Origin: Azophilus sp965221755
GTDB lineage: Bacteria > Pseudomonadota > Gammaproteobacteria > Pseudomonadales > Azotimanducaceae
NCBI GenBank assembly: GCA_965221755.1
Contig: OZ244921.1
Coordinates: forward strand, 2,976,001 to 3,040,000
DNA: 64,000 nt
Direction: 5' to 3'
The notes beneath the pieces were generated by a model that made no database searches, had not been told where the DNA came from, and worked only from the letters and a program-made list of their open reading frames with translations. Shown here piece by piece: positions 52,117 to 61,872 of this stretch; position 1 is the first letter of the stretch; each line of letters opens with the position of its first letter. Position numbers and translations under genes: made by a program.

Positions 52117-52278
52117 GGCGGGCGGCCGGCGCGAGCCGCCGCCGGCGCCCGCTCGATCCCCGGCGTTCATGCGCCCCGGCCCACCGTCCGCGGCCCTCTC
52201 CACAGCCCCGCCGCGCAAGCCCGGATGCCGCCATGCCGGGGGCTGCGCGCCCGCGCGGAGCAGGGAGCGCCGCGCACC

Positions 52279-52292
52279 CGTTTTGTGGTAGG
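52279..52292 (+). repeat. 14-bp leader repeat (copy 1)
   Basis: CGTTTTGTGGTAGG, followed by CTGTCC. The same 14 bases recur at 52862-52875, each some 55-85 bases before a start codon. Possibly a shared promoter element. Confidence 0.4.
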
Positions 52293-52364
52293 CTGTCCCC
52301 CGACCAGAAGCCTTGGCGGCGGCAGGCAGGCGATGAAGAGCAAATCAACCAAGGCCTTTGCCAG

Positions 52365-52838
52365 ATGAGTGAAGCCATTGCATTTGACACCCACCGGTTC
52401 GTCAAGCGCCTGACGCGGACGGGATTTACCGAGGAGCAGGCGGAAGCGCTGGCGGATGAGCAGGTGGCCCTGCTGAACAGCAACCTTGCCACCAAGGAGA
52501 ACCTGCTGCGGCTCGAGGCGTCCCAGAAACAGCAGTTGGCGGAGCTCGAGGGGTCCCAGAGGCAGCAGTTGGCGGAGCTCGAGGGGTCCCAGAGGCAGCA
52601 GTTGGCGGAGCATAAGGCGGCCACCGATCAAACGATACAGGAGATCAAGCGAGACATACAGGAGTTGAAAGGATCTCAGAAGCGGCAGATGGTCGAGCTT
52701 GAAGGTAAGCTGCAACGGCAGATGGCCGAGCTCAAGGCCGATCTGCTGAAGTGGATGATCGGGGCGCTGACCGCGCAGACCGGGGTGATCGTGGGGCTGG
52801 TGCTGGGCTTTTCGGGGGCAGGCCCGGCGGCTCCTTGA
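52365..52838 (+). CDS. coiled-coil protein with C-terminal membrane helix (DUF1640-like)
   Basis: A 157-residue protein. The N-terminus FDTHRFVKRLTRTGFTEEQAEALADEQVALL is the recognisable start of the DUF1640/CCDC90-like family. A long coiled coil (residues ~50-125) with three near-identical 11-residue units (LEGSQRQQLAE type) follows, and then one membrane segment (WMIGALTAQTGVIVGLVLGF). Relatives often occur in several copies per genome and their function is unknown. The start is ATG 52365; the RBS is weak. Confidence 0.75.
   Translation: MSEAIAFDTHRFVKRLTRTGFTEEQAEALADEQVALLNSNLATKENLLRLEASQKQQLAELEGSQRQQLAELEGSQRQQLAEHKAATDQTIQEIKRDIQELKGSQKRQMVELEGKLQRQMAELKADLLKWMIGALTAQTGVIVGLVLGFSGAGPAAP
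52512..52610 (+). repeat. three 33-bp tandem repeats in the coiled-coil gene
   Basis: Units at 52512-52544, 52545-52577 and 52578-52610, beginning CTCGAGG(C/G)GTCCCAGA. Units 2 and 3 are identical; unit 1 differs at a few bases. Each adds 11 residues to the coiled coil, so unit number can change without breaking the frame. Confidence 0.85.
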
Positions 52839-52861
52839 CCTTGCCGCCCCCTGTGCGGGCT

Positions 52862-52875
52862 CGTTTTGTGGTAGG
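52862..52875 (+). repeat. 14-bp leader repeat (copy 2)
   Basis: CGTTTTGTGGTAGG again, followed by TTGCCGTCC, 42 bases before an ATG at 52918 that opens a short frame (MSGPKAIKVSAETLPQVAACR) running into the poly-C tract. Confidence 0.4.
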
Positions 52876-53002
52876 TTGCCGTCCCTGATTGAAAGCTCGG
52901 TGAGAGGCTGGATAGCGATGTCAGGACCAAAAGCCATTAAGGTCTCTGCGGAAACGTTGCCGCAGGTGGCCGCATGCCGCGCCCGGCCTTCCGCCCGCAT
53001 CA

Positions 53003-53020
53003 CCCCCCCCCCCCCCCCCC
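53003..53020 (+). promoter_or_regulatory. 18-C homopolymer tract just before the giant secreted-protein gene
   Basis: An uninterrupted run of 18 C, ending three bases before the ATG at 53024. Tracts of this kind slip during replication and switch genes on and off. The ATG at 52918 is in another frame; a tract of 17 or 20 C would fuse it in frame to the giant protein. The alternative is a change of translation or promoter spacing. Long G/C tracts are also error-prone in sequencing. Confidence 0.6.
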
Positions 53021-53023
53021 GAA

Positions 53024-56000
53024 ATGCGCGGCCTGAGGGGCCGCCGGGGCTGTCCGGGCGCCCCGCCATGTGACGGCCGTCGGAGCGCCCGCTCCGACGC
53101 CGCCGGCCGGGGCGGGCGCCCCCTCGCCGGCATCCCCGCGGAACCGGCGTCCGGCCCCGGCCGCCCGGACCGGCTTCGGGCGCCATCCTCCTCCGACCGC
53201 CCCGCCCGCTCCGCGGCCGGCCCCCTGGCGGGCCTCCGCCGCGCCGCCCGCCACCTGCGCCGCGGCATCCGCCCCGCCCTCGCCGCCGCCCTGCTCGCCC
53301 TGCCGCTGCTGTTCGGCCCCGCCCCGGCCGCCGAGGCGCAGACCGCGCCGGCCAAGCCGACCGGCCTGACGGTGACGCCGGGCAACGGGCTGATCATCCT
53401 GAAATGGACCAACCCGAACAACAGCGACATCACCGTGTGGCAGTACCGCCGGGGGACGGGCGACCCCGTCAGCTGGGGGGACTGGACGAACTTCTCGGGC
53501 TCCTTCACCGTGGCCACTCTCGAACGCGCCATCACCGGCCTGACCAACGGCACCGAGTACAGCTTCCAGATCCGCGCGGTGGCCGGGACGATGTTCGGCG
53601 CGGCGTCGGGCACCGTGACCGGGACGCCGAACGCCCGGCCGGCCAAGCCGACGGGTTTCACGGCCACGGCGGGCGATGCCCAGGTCACGTTGAGCTGGAA
53701 CGATCCGGAGAACGCCTTTATCACGGATTACGAATACCGCCAGCGCACCCCTCCGAGCACCGGCGACTGGGGTAGATGGCAGCCGATCAACAGCAGCAGC
53801 GCCACGACCACCGACCACACGGTGACGGGCCTCATCAACGGCACCGACTACGGATTCCAGATCCAAGCCCTCGCCGGGATTACCGTTGGTGTCATCTCGG
53901 ACGAGGTGACCGCGACGCCGCTGGCCGCCCTCGCCCCCGCCGCCTTGGCGCAGGACACGCTGGTGAGCAATCTGGCGCAGGCGGGGAACATCGACTCCGT
54001 AGCTGAACTCGCCACGGCCTTCACCACCGGCTCCAGCGACGGGGGCTACACGCTCTCGGCAGTGGATCTGCGGGTGATTATTAGAGGGAGAGACCCCGTC
54101 GTCACGATCCGCGCCGGCGGCGACGCAAACCCCGGCGCGCTCGTGGCGACGCTCGCCAGCCCGTCCACCCTCACGGCCAACGCCGTGAACACCTTCACCG
54201 CCCCGGCGGGCACCGTGCTCGCCGCTAGCACGACCTACTTCCTCGTGGTCAATGACGGCCAACGAGGTAGTTCCACAACAAATTCGTCGCTGTCCTTGGC
54301 CGACGCCACCGCGCAGACCGGCGCGGCCGGCTGGAGCATCGCCGACGGCAGCCGCTTCAGGCAACAAACAGAAACTTGGTTCGCATCGACATCCCCACTC
54401 GCCTTCGCCCTCAAGGGCGCCCCCAACGGCCCCGCCGCGCCGACCGGCCTCACCGCGACGGCGGGCCCGGGCAGCGGCCAGGTGACGCTGCGCTGGACGG
54501 CCTCGGACGACAGCCGCATCACCTCGTGGCAGTACGACAACTGGCGGGGCACCCCGGGCGCCTGGGGCGGCTGGCGCAACTTCAGCCCCGGGGCGGGCCC
54601 CGGCGCCACCGAGGCCCGGGTGTCCGGCCTGGTCAACGGCGACCAGTACGGCTTCCGCGTCCGCGCCCGGGCCGGGAGCTTGAGGGGCGCCGCCTCGGAC
54701 GCCGCCACCGCCACGCCGGCGGCCAACCCGCCGCCGCTCAAGCCGACGGGCCTCACGGCGACGCCGGGCGACGGCCGGATCACCCTGAGCTGGGACAACC
54801 CCGGGGACGCCAGGATCACCCATTGGCAGCGCCGCGTCCGGACGCGCGGCGGCGCCTGGTCGTCCTGGGGGGCCGCGCGTACCGCCGCCAGCGTCCCCAG
54901 CTTCCGTATCATTGTGGGGGGCCGCACCAACGGCACGACCTACGACTACCAGATCCGCGCGACGATCGGGGAGCCGACCGCGGACGGGACGCTGTTCGGC
55001 CCCGCCTCGGACGTCGTGTCCGCCACGCCGAGAAAGCCCCCGCCGGCCAAGCCGACCGGCCTGACGGCGACGGCGGGCGACGGCCAGGTCACGCTGGGAT
55101 GGGACGATCCCGGCAACGCCGACATCGACAGTTGGAGCGTCCGCCGGCGCACGCCGCCGGACACCGGCGCCTGGGGGGCTTGGCTTCCCATCGAAAACAG
55201 CGACGCCGACACCGTCGCCCACACGGTGACGGGCCTGGCCAACGGCACCGCCTACGAGTTCCAGATCCTCGCCCAGGCCGGGACCAGCGCGGGCCCGGCC
55301 TCGGACGCCGTCTCCGCGACGCCGATGGCGCCGACGCCGACGGTGGAGTTCGTGTTCGCGGATTTCAGCCAGGGCGAGGGCGAGGGCACAGCCACCAGCA
55401 CGGTTGTCAGGATCGCCAACCCGGGCGCGTCCTTCGTCCTGGGCTACGCGGTGACCGGCACCGCGACCCGGGGGACGGACTTCACGGTGCCGGCCAGCGT
55501 GACCGTGGATGCGGGCGCGGCCTCGGCGTTGATCCCCCTCGTCGTCATCCAGGACGCGCTGCGCGAGGCCGACGAGACGGTCATCATCACCCTGGCGGAC
55601 GGGGACGGCTACGACCTCGGCGGCCGGACGACGTTCACGCTGACCATCTTCGACGACGACCCGCCGTCCGCCCCCGCGGGCCTCGCCGCGGCGGCGGGCG
55701 ACGGCCAGGTCGTCCTGAGCTGGACCGACCCCTCCGACGCCGCCATCAGCAGATACGAGTTCCGCCGGCGCGCGCCGGCGGGCACCGGCACCTGGGGGAG
55801 CTGGACCGAGATCGTCGGCAGCGCGGCCGCGACGACCGACCACACGGTGACGGGCCTGGCCAACGGCACGGAGTACGGCTTCCAGGTGCGCGCGACGGAC
55901 GGCAGGCTGCTGGGCGCGGCATCAAGCGAGGCGACGGCGACGCCGACGGCCGCCGCGCCCGCCGCGCCGACCGGCTTCACGGCGACGGCGGGGCCGGGCG

Positions 56001-59000
56001 GGGGCCAGGTGACGCTGGCCTGGACCCGTCCGTCCGGCACGGTCACGGGCTACCAGTACCGGACCCGCCGCCCGGGCGCGGGCTGGTTCGGTTGGGCGAA
56101 CATGGCCGGCGGCGCCGACATCACCCGCTTCGTGGCGGGCGTTGACAACGAGCCCCTGGACTTCCAGATGCGCGCGCGCAACGGGGACGCCTTCGGCGCG
56201 CTGTCGGCCATCGCGCGGGCGACGGCGGTGGCGGCGCCGGCGGCGCCGGCGGGCCTGACGGCGACGGCGGGCAACGCCCGGGTCACGCTCGGCTGGACCA
56301 ACCCCAACAACGGCGACATCACCAAGTGGCAGTACCGCCAGCGGACGGGCGGCGGCGGCTTCGGCTCCTGGACGGACATCCCCAACAGCGACGCCGACAC
56401 GACCGCCCACACGGTGACGGGCCTGACGAACGGGACGGCGTACGGCTTCCAGGTGCGCGCCGCGGCCGCGCCGGGCGGGACGGTGCCGGGCGCGGCCTCG
56501 GCCGCCGTGAGCGCGACGCCGGCCCTGCCGGGGGTGGGGCTGGTCCTGGACCCGACTTCGCTGAAGGTGGCCGAGGGCGGCAGCGCGACCTACACGGTGG
56601 CGCTGGCCACGAAGCCGACGGGGAGCGTGACGGTGACGGTCGCCGGCGCCGGCGGCGAGGTGACGGCGGACGCCGACGCCGTCCAGGGCGGCGACCAGTC
56701 CACCCTGACGTTCACCACCGTCAACTGGGCGACGCCGCGGACGGTGACGGTGTCGGCGGGGCACGACCTGGACGGCGTCAACGACAGCGCCACGCTGACC
56801 CACACGGCGGCCGGCGGCGGCTACGGCTCGGCGACGGGCAGCGTGGCCGTCACCGTCGTCGACGACGACGCCGCCTTCGTGGTGGGCAACGACCCGGACG
56901 GGACCGCCACGGGCGGCATCAACGACGAGTTCGCCACCGCCTTCACGACCGGCGGCAACGCGGCGGGCTACGCGGTCTCGAGCGTGTCGGCGCGCCTGTT
57001 CGCGCGGTCGGGGCGCCCGCTTTCGGTCGCCATCCGCGAGGACGGCGCCGGGGGCCGGCCGGGCGCCCTGGCGGCGCGGCTGTCCAACCCGCCGAGTCCC
57101 GCGGACGACGCGGCGAACGTCTTCGCCGCCCCGGACGGCACCGTGCTGAAGGCGGGCGCGACCTACTGGCTGGTGGCCAACGACGGCCGGCGGACGGACA
57201 CCAACGCCCAGAACGCGTTCTTCGCGGTGACCAACTCCGACGCGGACGGCGGCGCGGCCGGCTGGTCGATCGCCGACGCCTCCCGCCGGACGGCCGAGGG
57301 CCAGACGCCGTTCGGGGAGGCGTCGTCCCTGGTGCTGATGTTCGGGATCGAGGCCGAGGCGGTCACGGCGGCGCTGGCCTTCAGCCGGGACGCGGTGACG
57401 GTGGTCGAGGAGGCGGACGCGGCCTACACGGTGGCGCTCGCGGGCCGGCCGACGGGGAGCGTCACGGTGACGATCGCGAGCGACAACGGCGACGTCACGG
57501 TGGACACCGACGCCACGGCTCCGGGCAGCCAGAACACGCTGACCTTCACCACGAGCGACTGGAGCGCGCCCAAGACGGTGACGGTGTCGGCGGCGGACGA
57601 CGGCGACGCGGCGAACGACGCCGCGACGCTGACGCACACGGCGTCCGGCGGCAACTACGCCTCGGTGACCGGCAGCGTGGCGGTGACGGTGACCGACAAC
57701 GACGCGCCGGGCCTGGCGCTCGACCCGACCGCGCTGACGGTGGCGGAGGGCGGCAGCGGCGCCTACACGGTGAAGCTGGCGACCCAGCCGACGGGGACGG
57801 TGACGGTGACGGTCGCGGGGGCGAGCGGCGAGGTGACGTTCGACACCGACTCCACCGCGAACGGCAACCAGAGCACGCTGACTTTCAACACGACCAACTG
57901 GGGCACGGCGCGGACGGTCACGGTGTCGGCGGGTCAGGACAACGACGGCGTGGACGACAGCGCCACGCTGACCCACAGCGCGAGCGGCGGCGGCTACGGC
58001 TCGGTGACCGGCAGCGTGGCGGTGACGGTGGCCGACGACGACGCGGCGCCGGCGGCGCCCGCCGGCCTCGCCGCCGCGGGGGGCCACCGGCAGGTCGTGC
58101 TGTCGTGGACGGACCCGGGCGACGGCGCCATCGACGGCTGGCAGTTCCGCCAGCGCACCCCGCCGGTCACCGGCGCCTGGGGGAGCTGGACGAACATCGC
58201 CGACAGCACCGCCACGACCGCCGCCCACACGGTGACGGGCCTGACGAACGGCACCGCCTACGGCTTCCAGGTCCGCGCGGTGGACGGGGCGCTCGAGGGC
58301 GCGGCGTCAAGCGAGGCGACCGCCACCCCGGCGGCGGTGACGTTCGGGCTGACGCCGTTGGAGGCAAGCGTGAGAGTCCCGCTGCCCGAGGGCACGACGG
58401 TGCCCGCGTTCAACTGGTTCCTGAACCGCCGCCTGAACGACGCCGACCCGGCGACGGTGGGCTTCCCGATCACGCTGGGCGGCAGCGCCATGCGCGGTTC
58501 GGACTACACGCTGTCGTGCGCCTCGCCGGCGTCGGACCAGATGGACAGCGCCTGCAGCGGCATGGACAGCGGCACCCCCACGATCACCCTGGACCGCGCG
58601 CGGCTCGGCAGCCGGTCCCGGGGGTCGGTTTACCTCATGGTCAACGTGGCCGCGGACGGCGCGGTCGAGGCCGAGGAGACGCTGACGATGGCGACGAGCG
58701 GCACGTCGCTGACGTTCCGCATCGTCGAGGCCCCCGCTTCGGTGACCGTCGGATTCACCCGGGAGCGCTACACGCATTCCGAGACCAACGGCCCGATCAC
58801 GTTCGTCCTGCGGTCCGACGCCCCGACCGGACGGGACCTGCGGTTCCCGCTCAGCTTTTCGGGCACGGCGACGCGGGGAACGGACTACGAGGCCCCCGAC
58901 GACTTCTTCGTCTTCAAGGCCAACGGCAGCGCCACCCAGGAGATCACCTACCTTTACAGCGGTGACGGGATTGACGAGCCGAACGAGACCGTCGCCATCG

Positions 59001-61594
59001 CCCTGGGCGCGGCCCCGCAAGGCGCCGCCCTGGGGGCGATCGCCAGCGCCACGATGTTCAGCAAGGACGTGGATCCCACCGAGGTGACGCTGTCGGGCGC
59101 CGCCGGCGACGTGGCCGAGGGGGGCTCGAAGGCGTTCACCGTCGCCCTGGGCCGCGCCCTGGCGGCGAACGACCCGCTGGACCCGGATTTCCAGGTCGGG
59201 GAGGCGCTCGCCGTGCCGCTCGCCTTCGAGGGCACCGCGACGCGGGGCGCGGACTACACGGTGTCCTGCCCGACGACGCTGCCGACCGGGGTGGCGTGCA
59301 ACGACCTGAACACGGATGCGACCCCGACGGTGACCTTCACGGGCCCCTCGGCCGCCTCGGTGACGCTGACGCTGACGGCGGCCGCGGACGGCGGCGGGAC
59401 CGTGGACGTCGGCCTGGGCGAGCTGGGGCGGAGCAGCGGCACCGGCCTGGCCGGCGGCGCGACGGGGACGGACCGCCTCGCCGAGTTCCGGATCGCCGAC
59501 GACGGCGAGCCCCCGCCGCCCCCGACGCAACCGCCTTCCAGCGGCGGCGGCTCCAGCGGAGGCGGCGGCGGAGGCGGCGGCGGGGGCGGCCAGCGGCCGG
59601 AGGCGCCCGAGGCGCTGGAGGCGCGCTCGGTGCCCTCGGGCGGGGCGCTGGCGCTGGACCTGTCGGCGGCCTTCCGCAGCCCGGGCGGCGGCGCCCTGTC
59701 CTTCACGGCCACGTCGTCGGAGCCGGCGGTGGCGTCCGTCTCCGTCGAGGGCGCGGTCCTCACCGCGCGCGGGCTGCTGCCGGGCGTGGCGGAGATCGCC
59801 GTCACCGCCACGGACGGGGCCGGGCGCTCGATCAGCCAGCGCTTCGCGCTGACGGTGACGGCGCCCGAGGCGGCCTGGCACCTGCCGCCGGCCGCGGACC
59901 CGTTCCTGCAGGGGTTCGTGCGGGTGGTCAACCACTCCGCCGCCGCCGGCGAGGTCGCGGTGACGGCCGTCGACGACGCCGGGCGCGAGCACGCCCCGCT
60001 GACCCTGCGCCTGGGGCCCCATGCGGTCGCCCACTTCAACTCGGACGACCTGGAGGCCGGCAACGCGGCCAAGGGCCTGTCCGGCGGCGCCGGCCCCGGC
60101 GCCGGCGGCTGGCGGCTGGCGTTCGGCGGCGGGTCGCTGGACGCGGAGGCGATCGGCCTGCTGCGGACCGCCGACGGGTTCGTGACGGCGATGGCGGCGA
60201 CGGCGCCCCGGGACGCGGACGGCGCGCTGCGGCTGCTGACCTTCAACCCGGCCGGCAACACGAACCAGGCCAGCCGCCTGCGGCTGGTCAACCCGACGGA
60301 CGCCGAGGCGCGGGCGACGGTGACGGGCACCGACGACGCCGGCGCCTCGCCGGGCTCGCCGGTGGTCCTGACGCTGCCGGCGGGCTCCGCCTGCGAGGTT
60401 GGCGCGGCGGCGCTGGAGTCCGGGCGCGGCCTGGCCTGCGGGGCGCCGCAGGCGGGGCTCGGGGACGGCGCCGGCAAGTGGCGGCTGTCGATCGCCTCCG
60501 AGGCCCCTCTGGTCGCGATGGGGCTGCTGTCGAGCCCGGGCGGGCACCTGACCAACCTGTCGGCGGCGCTGCCCGAAGGCGCGGGCGGCGTTCGGCGCGT
60601 TCCGCTGTTCCCGTCCGCCTCGGACCCCTACGGGCGGCAGGGCTTCGTCCGGGTGGCGAACCGCTCGGGCCGCGCCGGCACGGTGGCCGTGCGGGCGTTC
60701 GACGACGGCGGCCGGGTGCGGGAGCGGCTGTCGCTGCGGCTGGGCGCGCGCCAGGCGCGGCAGTTCAACTCCGACGACCTGGAGCTGGGCGCCCCGGCCA
60801 AGGGCCTGTCCGGCCGCACGGGGTCCGGGACCGGCGCCTGGCGGCTGGAGCTGTCGAGCGCGGACATCGACTTCGATGCCGGCGCCTACGCGCGCCACGC
60901 CGACGGCTTCCTGACGGCGATGCAGGCCGCGGCGCCCTCAAGGGACGGCGCGCACCGGGTGGCGACGTTCAACCCGGGCAGCAACGCCAACCAGGCGAGC
61001 CGCCTGCGGCTGGTGAACTGGGGCCCGCGGGCGGCGTCGGCGACGGTGACGGGCGCGGACGACCGCGGCGCGCGGCCCGGCGGGGCGGTGGAGGTTTCGG
61101 TCCCGGCGGGCTCGGCGGTGGAGCTGACGGCGGCGCAGCTGGAGTCCGGGGAGGCGGCGGCGATCGCCTCGGGGGCGCTGGGCGACGGCGCCGGCAAGTG
61201 GCGGCTGCGGGTGGCGTCGGACGCCGACCTGTCGGTGATGAGCCTGGTGTCGAGCCCCATGGGGCGGCTGGCGAACTGGTCGGGGGCGGACGAATCGCGG
61301 GGCGCGCCGCCGCTGCCGTCGCTGCCCGCGCCGCCCGCTTGGGTGCGGCTGGAGGACGCCGGCGGGCGCCGGGTCCGGGGCGAATGGGACGCGGCGCCGG
61401 GGATGCGCTACGGGGTGGAGCTGCTGCTGGACGGCGCCCCCCTGGAGGGCCGTTCGCTGGCGCGCACGGCACGCACGTCGTTCCGCTGGTCGGGGCTGGC
61501 CCCCGGCGCCTACGCGCTGCGCGCGCGCTCGGTGGACGCCGACGGCAAGGCCGGCCCCTGGAGCCCGCCCACCGACGAGGTCGTGATCGACTGA
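53024..61594 (+). CDS. giant secreted multidomain protein (Fn3, Calx-beta, anchor-type repeats)
   Basis: 2856 residues. After ~80 Arg/Pro-rich residues a signal peptide-like segment (ALAAALLALPLLFGPAPAAEA, ~83-106) precedes nine or so fibronectin III domains (first at ~107-203). These are interspersed with two choice-of-anchor-like domains (~304-465, ~1285-1446) and one Calx-beta domain (~769-880). Further modules are three ~115-residue repeats with AEGGSxxYTV...LTFTTxNW (~1168-1284, ~1447-1675), Calx-beta-like modules (~1772-2162), a Pro/Gly linker (~2162-2192), a duplicated ~240-residue unit (FVRVxNxS ... FNSDDLE, ~2283-2760) and a final Fn3. Probably a surface or secreted adhesin or matrix protein. 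No outer-membrane anchor is seen. Even higher GC than its neighbours. The true start is uncertain. Confidence 0.85.
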   Translation: MRGLRGRRGCPGAPPCDGRRSARSDAAGRGGRPLAGIPAEPASGPGRPDRLRAPSSSDRPARSAAGPLAGLRRAARHLRRGIRPALAAALLALPLLFGPAPAAEAQTAPAKPTGLTVTPGNGLIILKWTNPNNSDITVWQYRRGTGDPVSWGDWTNFSGSFTVATLERAITGLTNGTEYSFQIRAVAGTMFGAASGTVTGTPNARPAKPTGFTATAGDAQVTLSWNDPENAFITDYEYRQRTPPSTGDWGRWQPINSSSATTTDHTVTGLINGTDYGFQIQALAGITVGVISDEVTATPLAALAPAALAQDTLVSNLAQAGNIDSVAELATAFTTGSSDGGYTLSAVDLRVIIRGRDPVVTIRAGGDANPGALVATLASPSTLTANAVNTFTAPAGTVLAASTTYFLVVNDGQRGSSTTNSSLSLADATAQTGAAGWSIADGSRFRQQTETWFASTSPLAFALKGAPNGPAAPTGLTATAGPGSGQVTLRWTASDDSRITSWQYDNWRGTPGAWGGWRNFSPGAGPGATEARVSGLVNGDQYGFRVRARAGSLRGAASDAATATPAANPPPLKPTGLTATPGDGRITLSWDNPGDARITHWQRRVRTRGGAWSSWGAARTAASVPSFRIIVGGRTNGTTYDYQIRATIGEPTADGTLFGPASDVVSATPRKPPPAKPTGLTATAGDGQVTLGWDDPGNADIDSWSVRRRTPPDTGAWGAWLPIENSDADTVAHTVTGLANGTAYEFQILAQAGTSAGPASDAVSATPMAPTPTVEFVFADFSQGEGEGTATSTVVRIANPGASFVLGYAVTGTATRGTDFTVPASVTVDAGAASALIPLVVIQDALREADETVIITLADGDGYDLGGRTTFTLTIFDDDPPSAPAGLAAAAGDGQVVLSWTDPSDAAISRYEFRRRAPAGTGTWGSWTEIVGSAAATTDHTVTGLANGTEYGFQVRATDGRLLGAASSEATATPTAAAPAAPTGFTATAGPGGGQVTLAWTRPSGTVTGYQYRTRRPGAGWFGWANMAGGADITRFVAGVDNEPLDFQMRARNGDAFGALSAIARATAVAAPAAPAGLTATAGNARVTLGWTNPNNGDITKWQYRQRTGGGGFGSWTDIPNSDADTTAHTVTGLTNGTAYGFQVRAAAAPGGTVPGAASAAVSATPALPGVGLVLDPTSLKVAEGGSATYTVALATKPTGSVTVTVAGAGGEVTADADAVQGGDQSTLTFTTVNWATPRTVTVSAGHDLDGVNDSATLTHTAAGGGYGSATGSVAVTVVDDDAAFVVGNDPDGTATGGINDEFATAFTTGGNAAGYAVSSVSARLFARSGRPLSVAIREDGAGGRPGALAARLSNPPSPADDAANVFAAPDGTVLKAGATYWLVANDGRRTDTNAQNAFFAVTNSDADGGAAGWSIADASRRTAEGQTPFGEASSLVLMFGIEAEAVTAALAFSRDAVTVVEEADAAYTVALAGRPTGSVTVTIASDNGDVTVDTDATAPGSQNTLTFTTSDWSAPKTVTVSAADDGDAANDAATLTHTASGGNYASVTGSVAVTVTDNDAPGLALDPTALTVAEGGSGAYTVKLATQPTGTVTVTVAGASGEVTFDTDSTANGNQSTLTFNTTNWGTARTVTVSAGQDNDGVDDSATLTHSASGGGYGSVTGSVAVTVADDDAAPAAPAGLAAAGGHRQVVLSWTDPGDGAIDGWQFRQRTPPVTGAWGSWTNIADSTATTAAHTVTGLTNGTAYGFQVRAVDGALEGAASSEATATPAAVTFGLTPLEASVRVPLPEGTTVPAFNWFLNRRLNDADPATVGFPITLGGSAMRGSDYTLSCASPASDQMDSACSGMDSGTPTITLDRARLGSRSRGSVYLMVNVAADGAVEAEETLTMATSGTSLTFRIVEAPASVTVGFTRERYTHSETNGPITFVLRSDAPTGRDLRFPLSFSGTATRGTDYEAPDDFFVFKANGSATQEITYLYSGDGIDEPNETVAIALGAAPQGAALGAIASATMFSKDVDPTEVTLSGAAGDVAEGGSKAFTVALGRALAANDPLDPDFQVGEALAVPLAFEGTATRGADYTVSCPTTLPTGVACNDLNTDATPTVTFTGPSAASVTLTLTAAADGGGTVDVGLGELGRSSGTGLAGGATGTDRLAEFRIADDGEPPPPPTQPPSSGGGSSGGGGGGGGGGGQRPEAPEALEARSVPSGGALALDLSAAFRSPGGGALSFTATSSEPAVASVSVEGAVLTARGLLPGVAEIAVTATDGAGRSISQRFALTVTAPEAAWHLPPAADPFLQGFVRVVNHSAAAGEVAVTAVDDAGREHAPLTLRLGPHAVAHFNSDDLEAGNAAKGLSGGAGPGAGGWRLAFGGGSLDAEAIGLLRTADGFVTAMAATAPRDADGALRLLTFNPAGNTNQASRLRLVNPTDAEARATVTGTDDAGASPGSPVVLTLPAGSACEVGAAALESGRGLACGAPQAGLGDGAGKWRLSIASEAPLVAMGLLSSPGGHLTNLSAALPEGAGGVRRVPLFPSASDPYGRQGFVRVANRSGRAGTVAVRAFDDGGRVRERLSLRLGARQARQFNSDDLELGAPAKGLSGRTGSGTGAWRLELSSADIDFDAGAYARHADGFLTAMQAAAPSRDGAHRVATFNPGSNANQASRLRLVNWGPRAASATVTGADDRGARPGGAVEVSVPAGSAVELTAAQLESGEAAAIASGALGDGAGKWRLRVASDADLSVMSLVSSPMGRLANWSGADESRGAPPLPSLPAPPAWVRLEDAGGRRVRGEWDAAPGMRYGVELLLDGAPLEGRSLARTARTSFRWSGLAPGAYALRARSVDADGKAGPWSPPTDEVVID

Positions 61595-61872
61595 GGCCGC
61601 CGCCCGGACGCCTCTCCGTCGGGTTCGGCGGCGGGACGCGGCGCGGGCCGGCGCGCCCGGGGCCTCCGGAACCCTGCCGGGGCTGCAGCGCCATGCGAAC
61701 GCCCGCCTTCGACGAGCATCGGTTCGTATGGAGCGTTTGACGAGTGAAATGGCTTAGAATGGCTGGCCGATGCGCTAAGCCCGCGTTCGGGCGCGTTGCC
61801 GCGCAACTGAGATGGATGCCGCGCATGTAAGTCGGCTCACGCGCCAACCGTTAACCTCGACCCAGAGAACCC

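Noticed and set aside
53000..55843. Long open frame on the minus strand opposite the giant gene (947 codons)
   Set aside because: It is an antisense shadow of a very GC-rich coding region with skewed Arg/Gly/Pro composition, and the plus strand has clear Fn3 domains.
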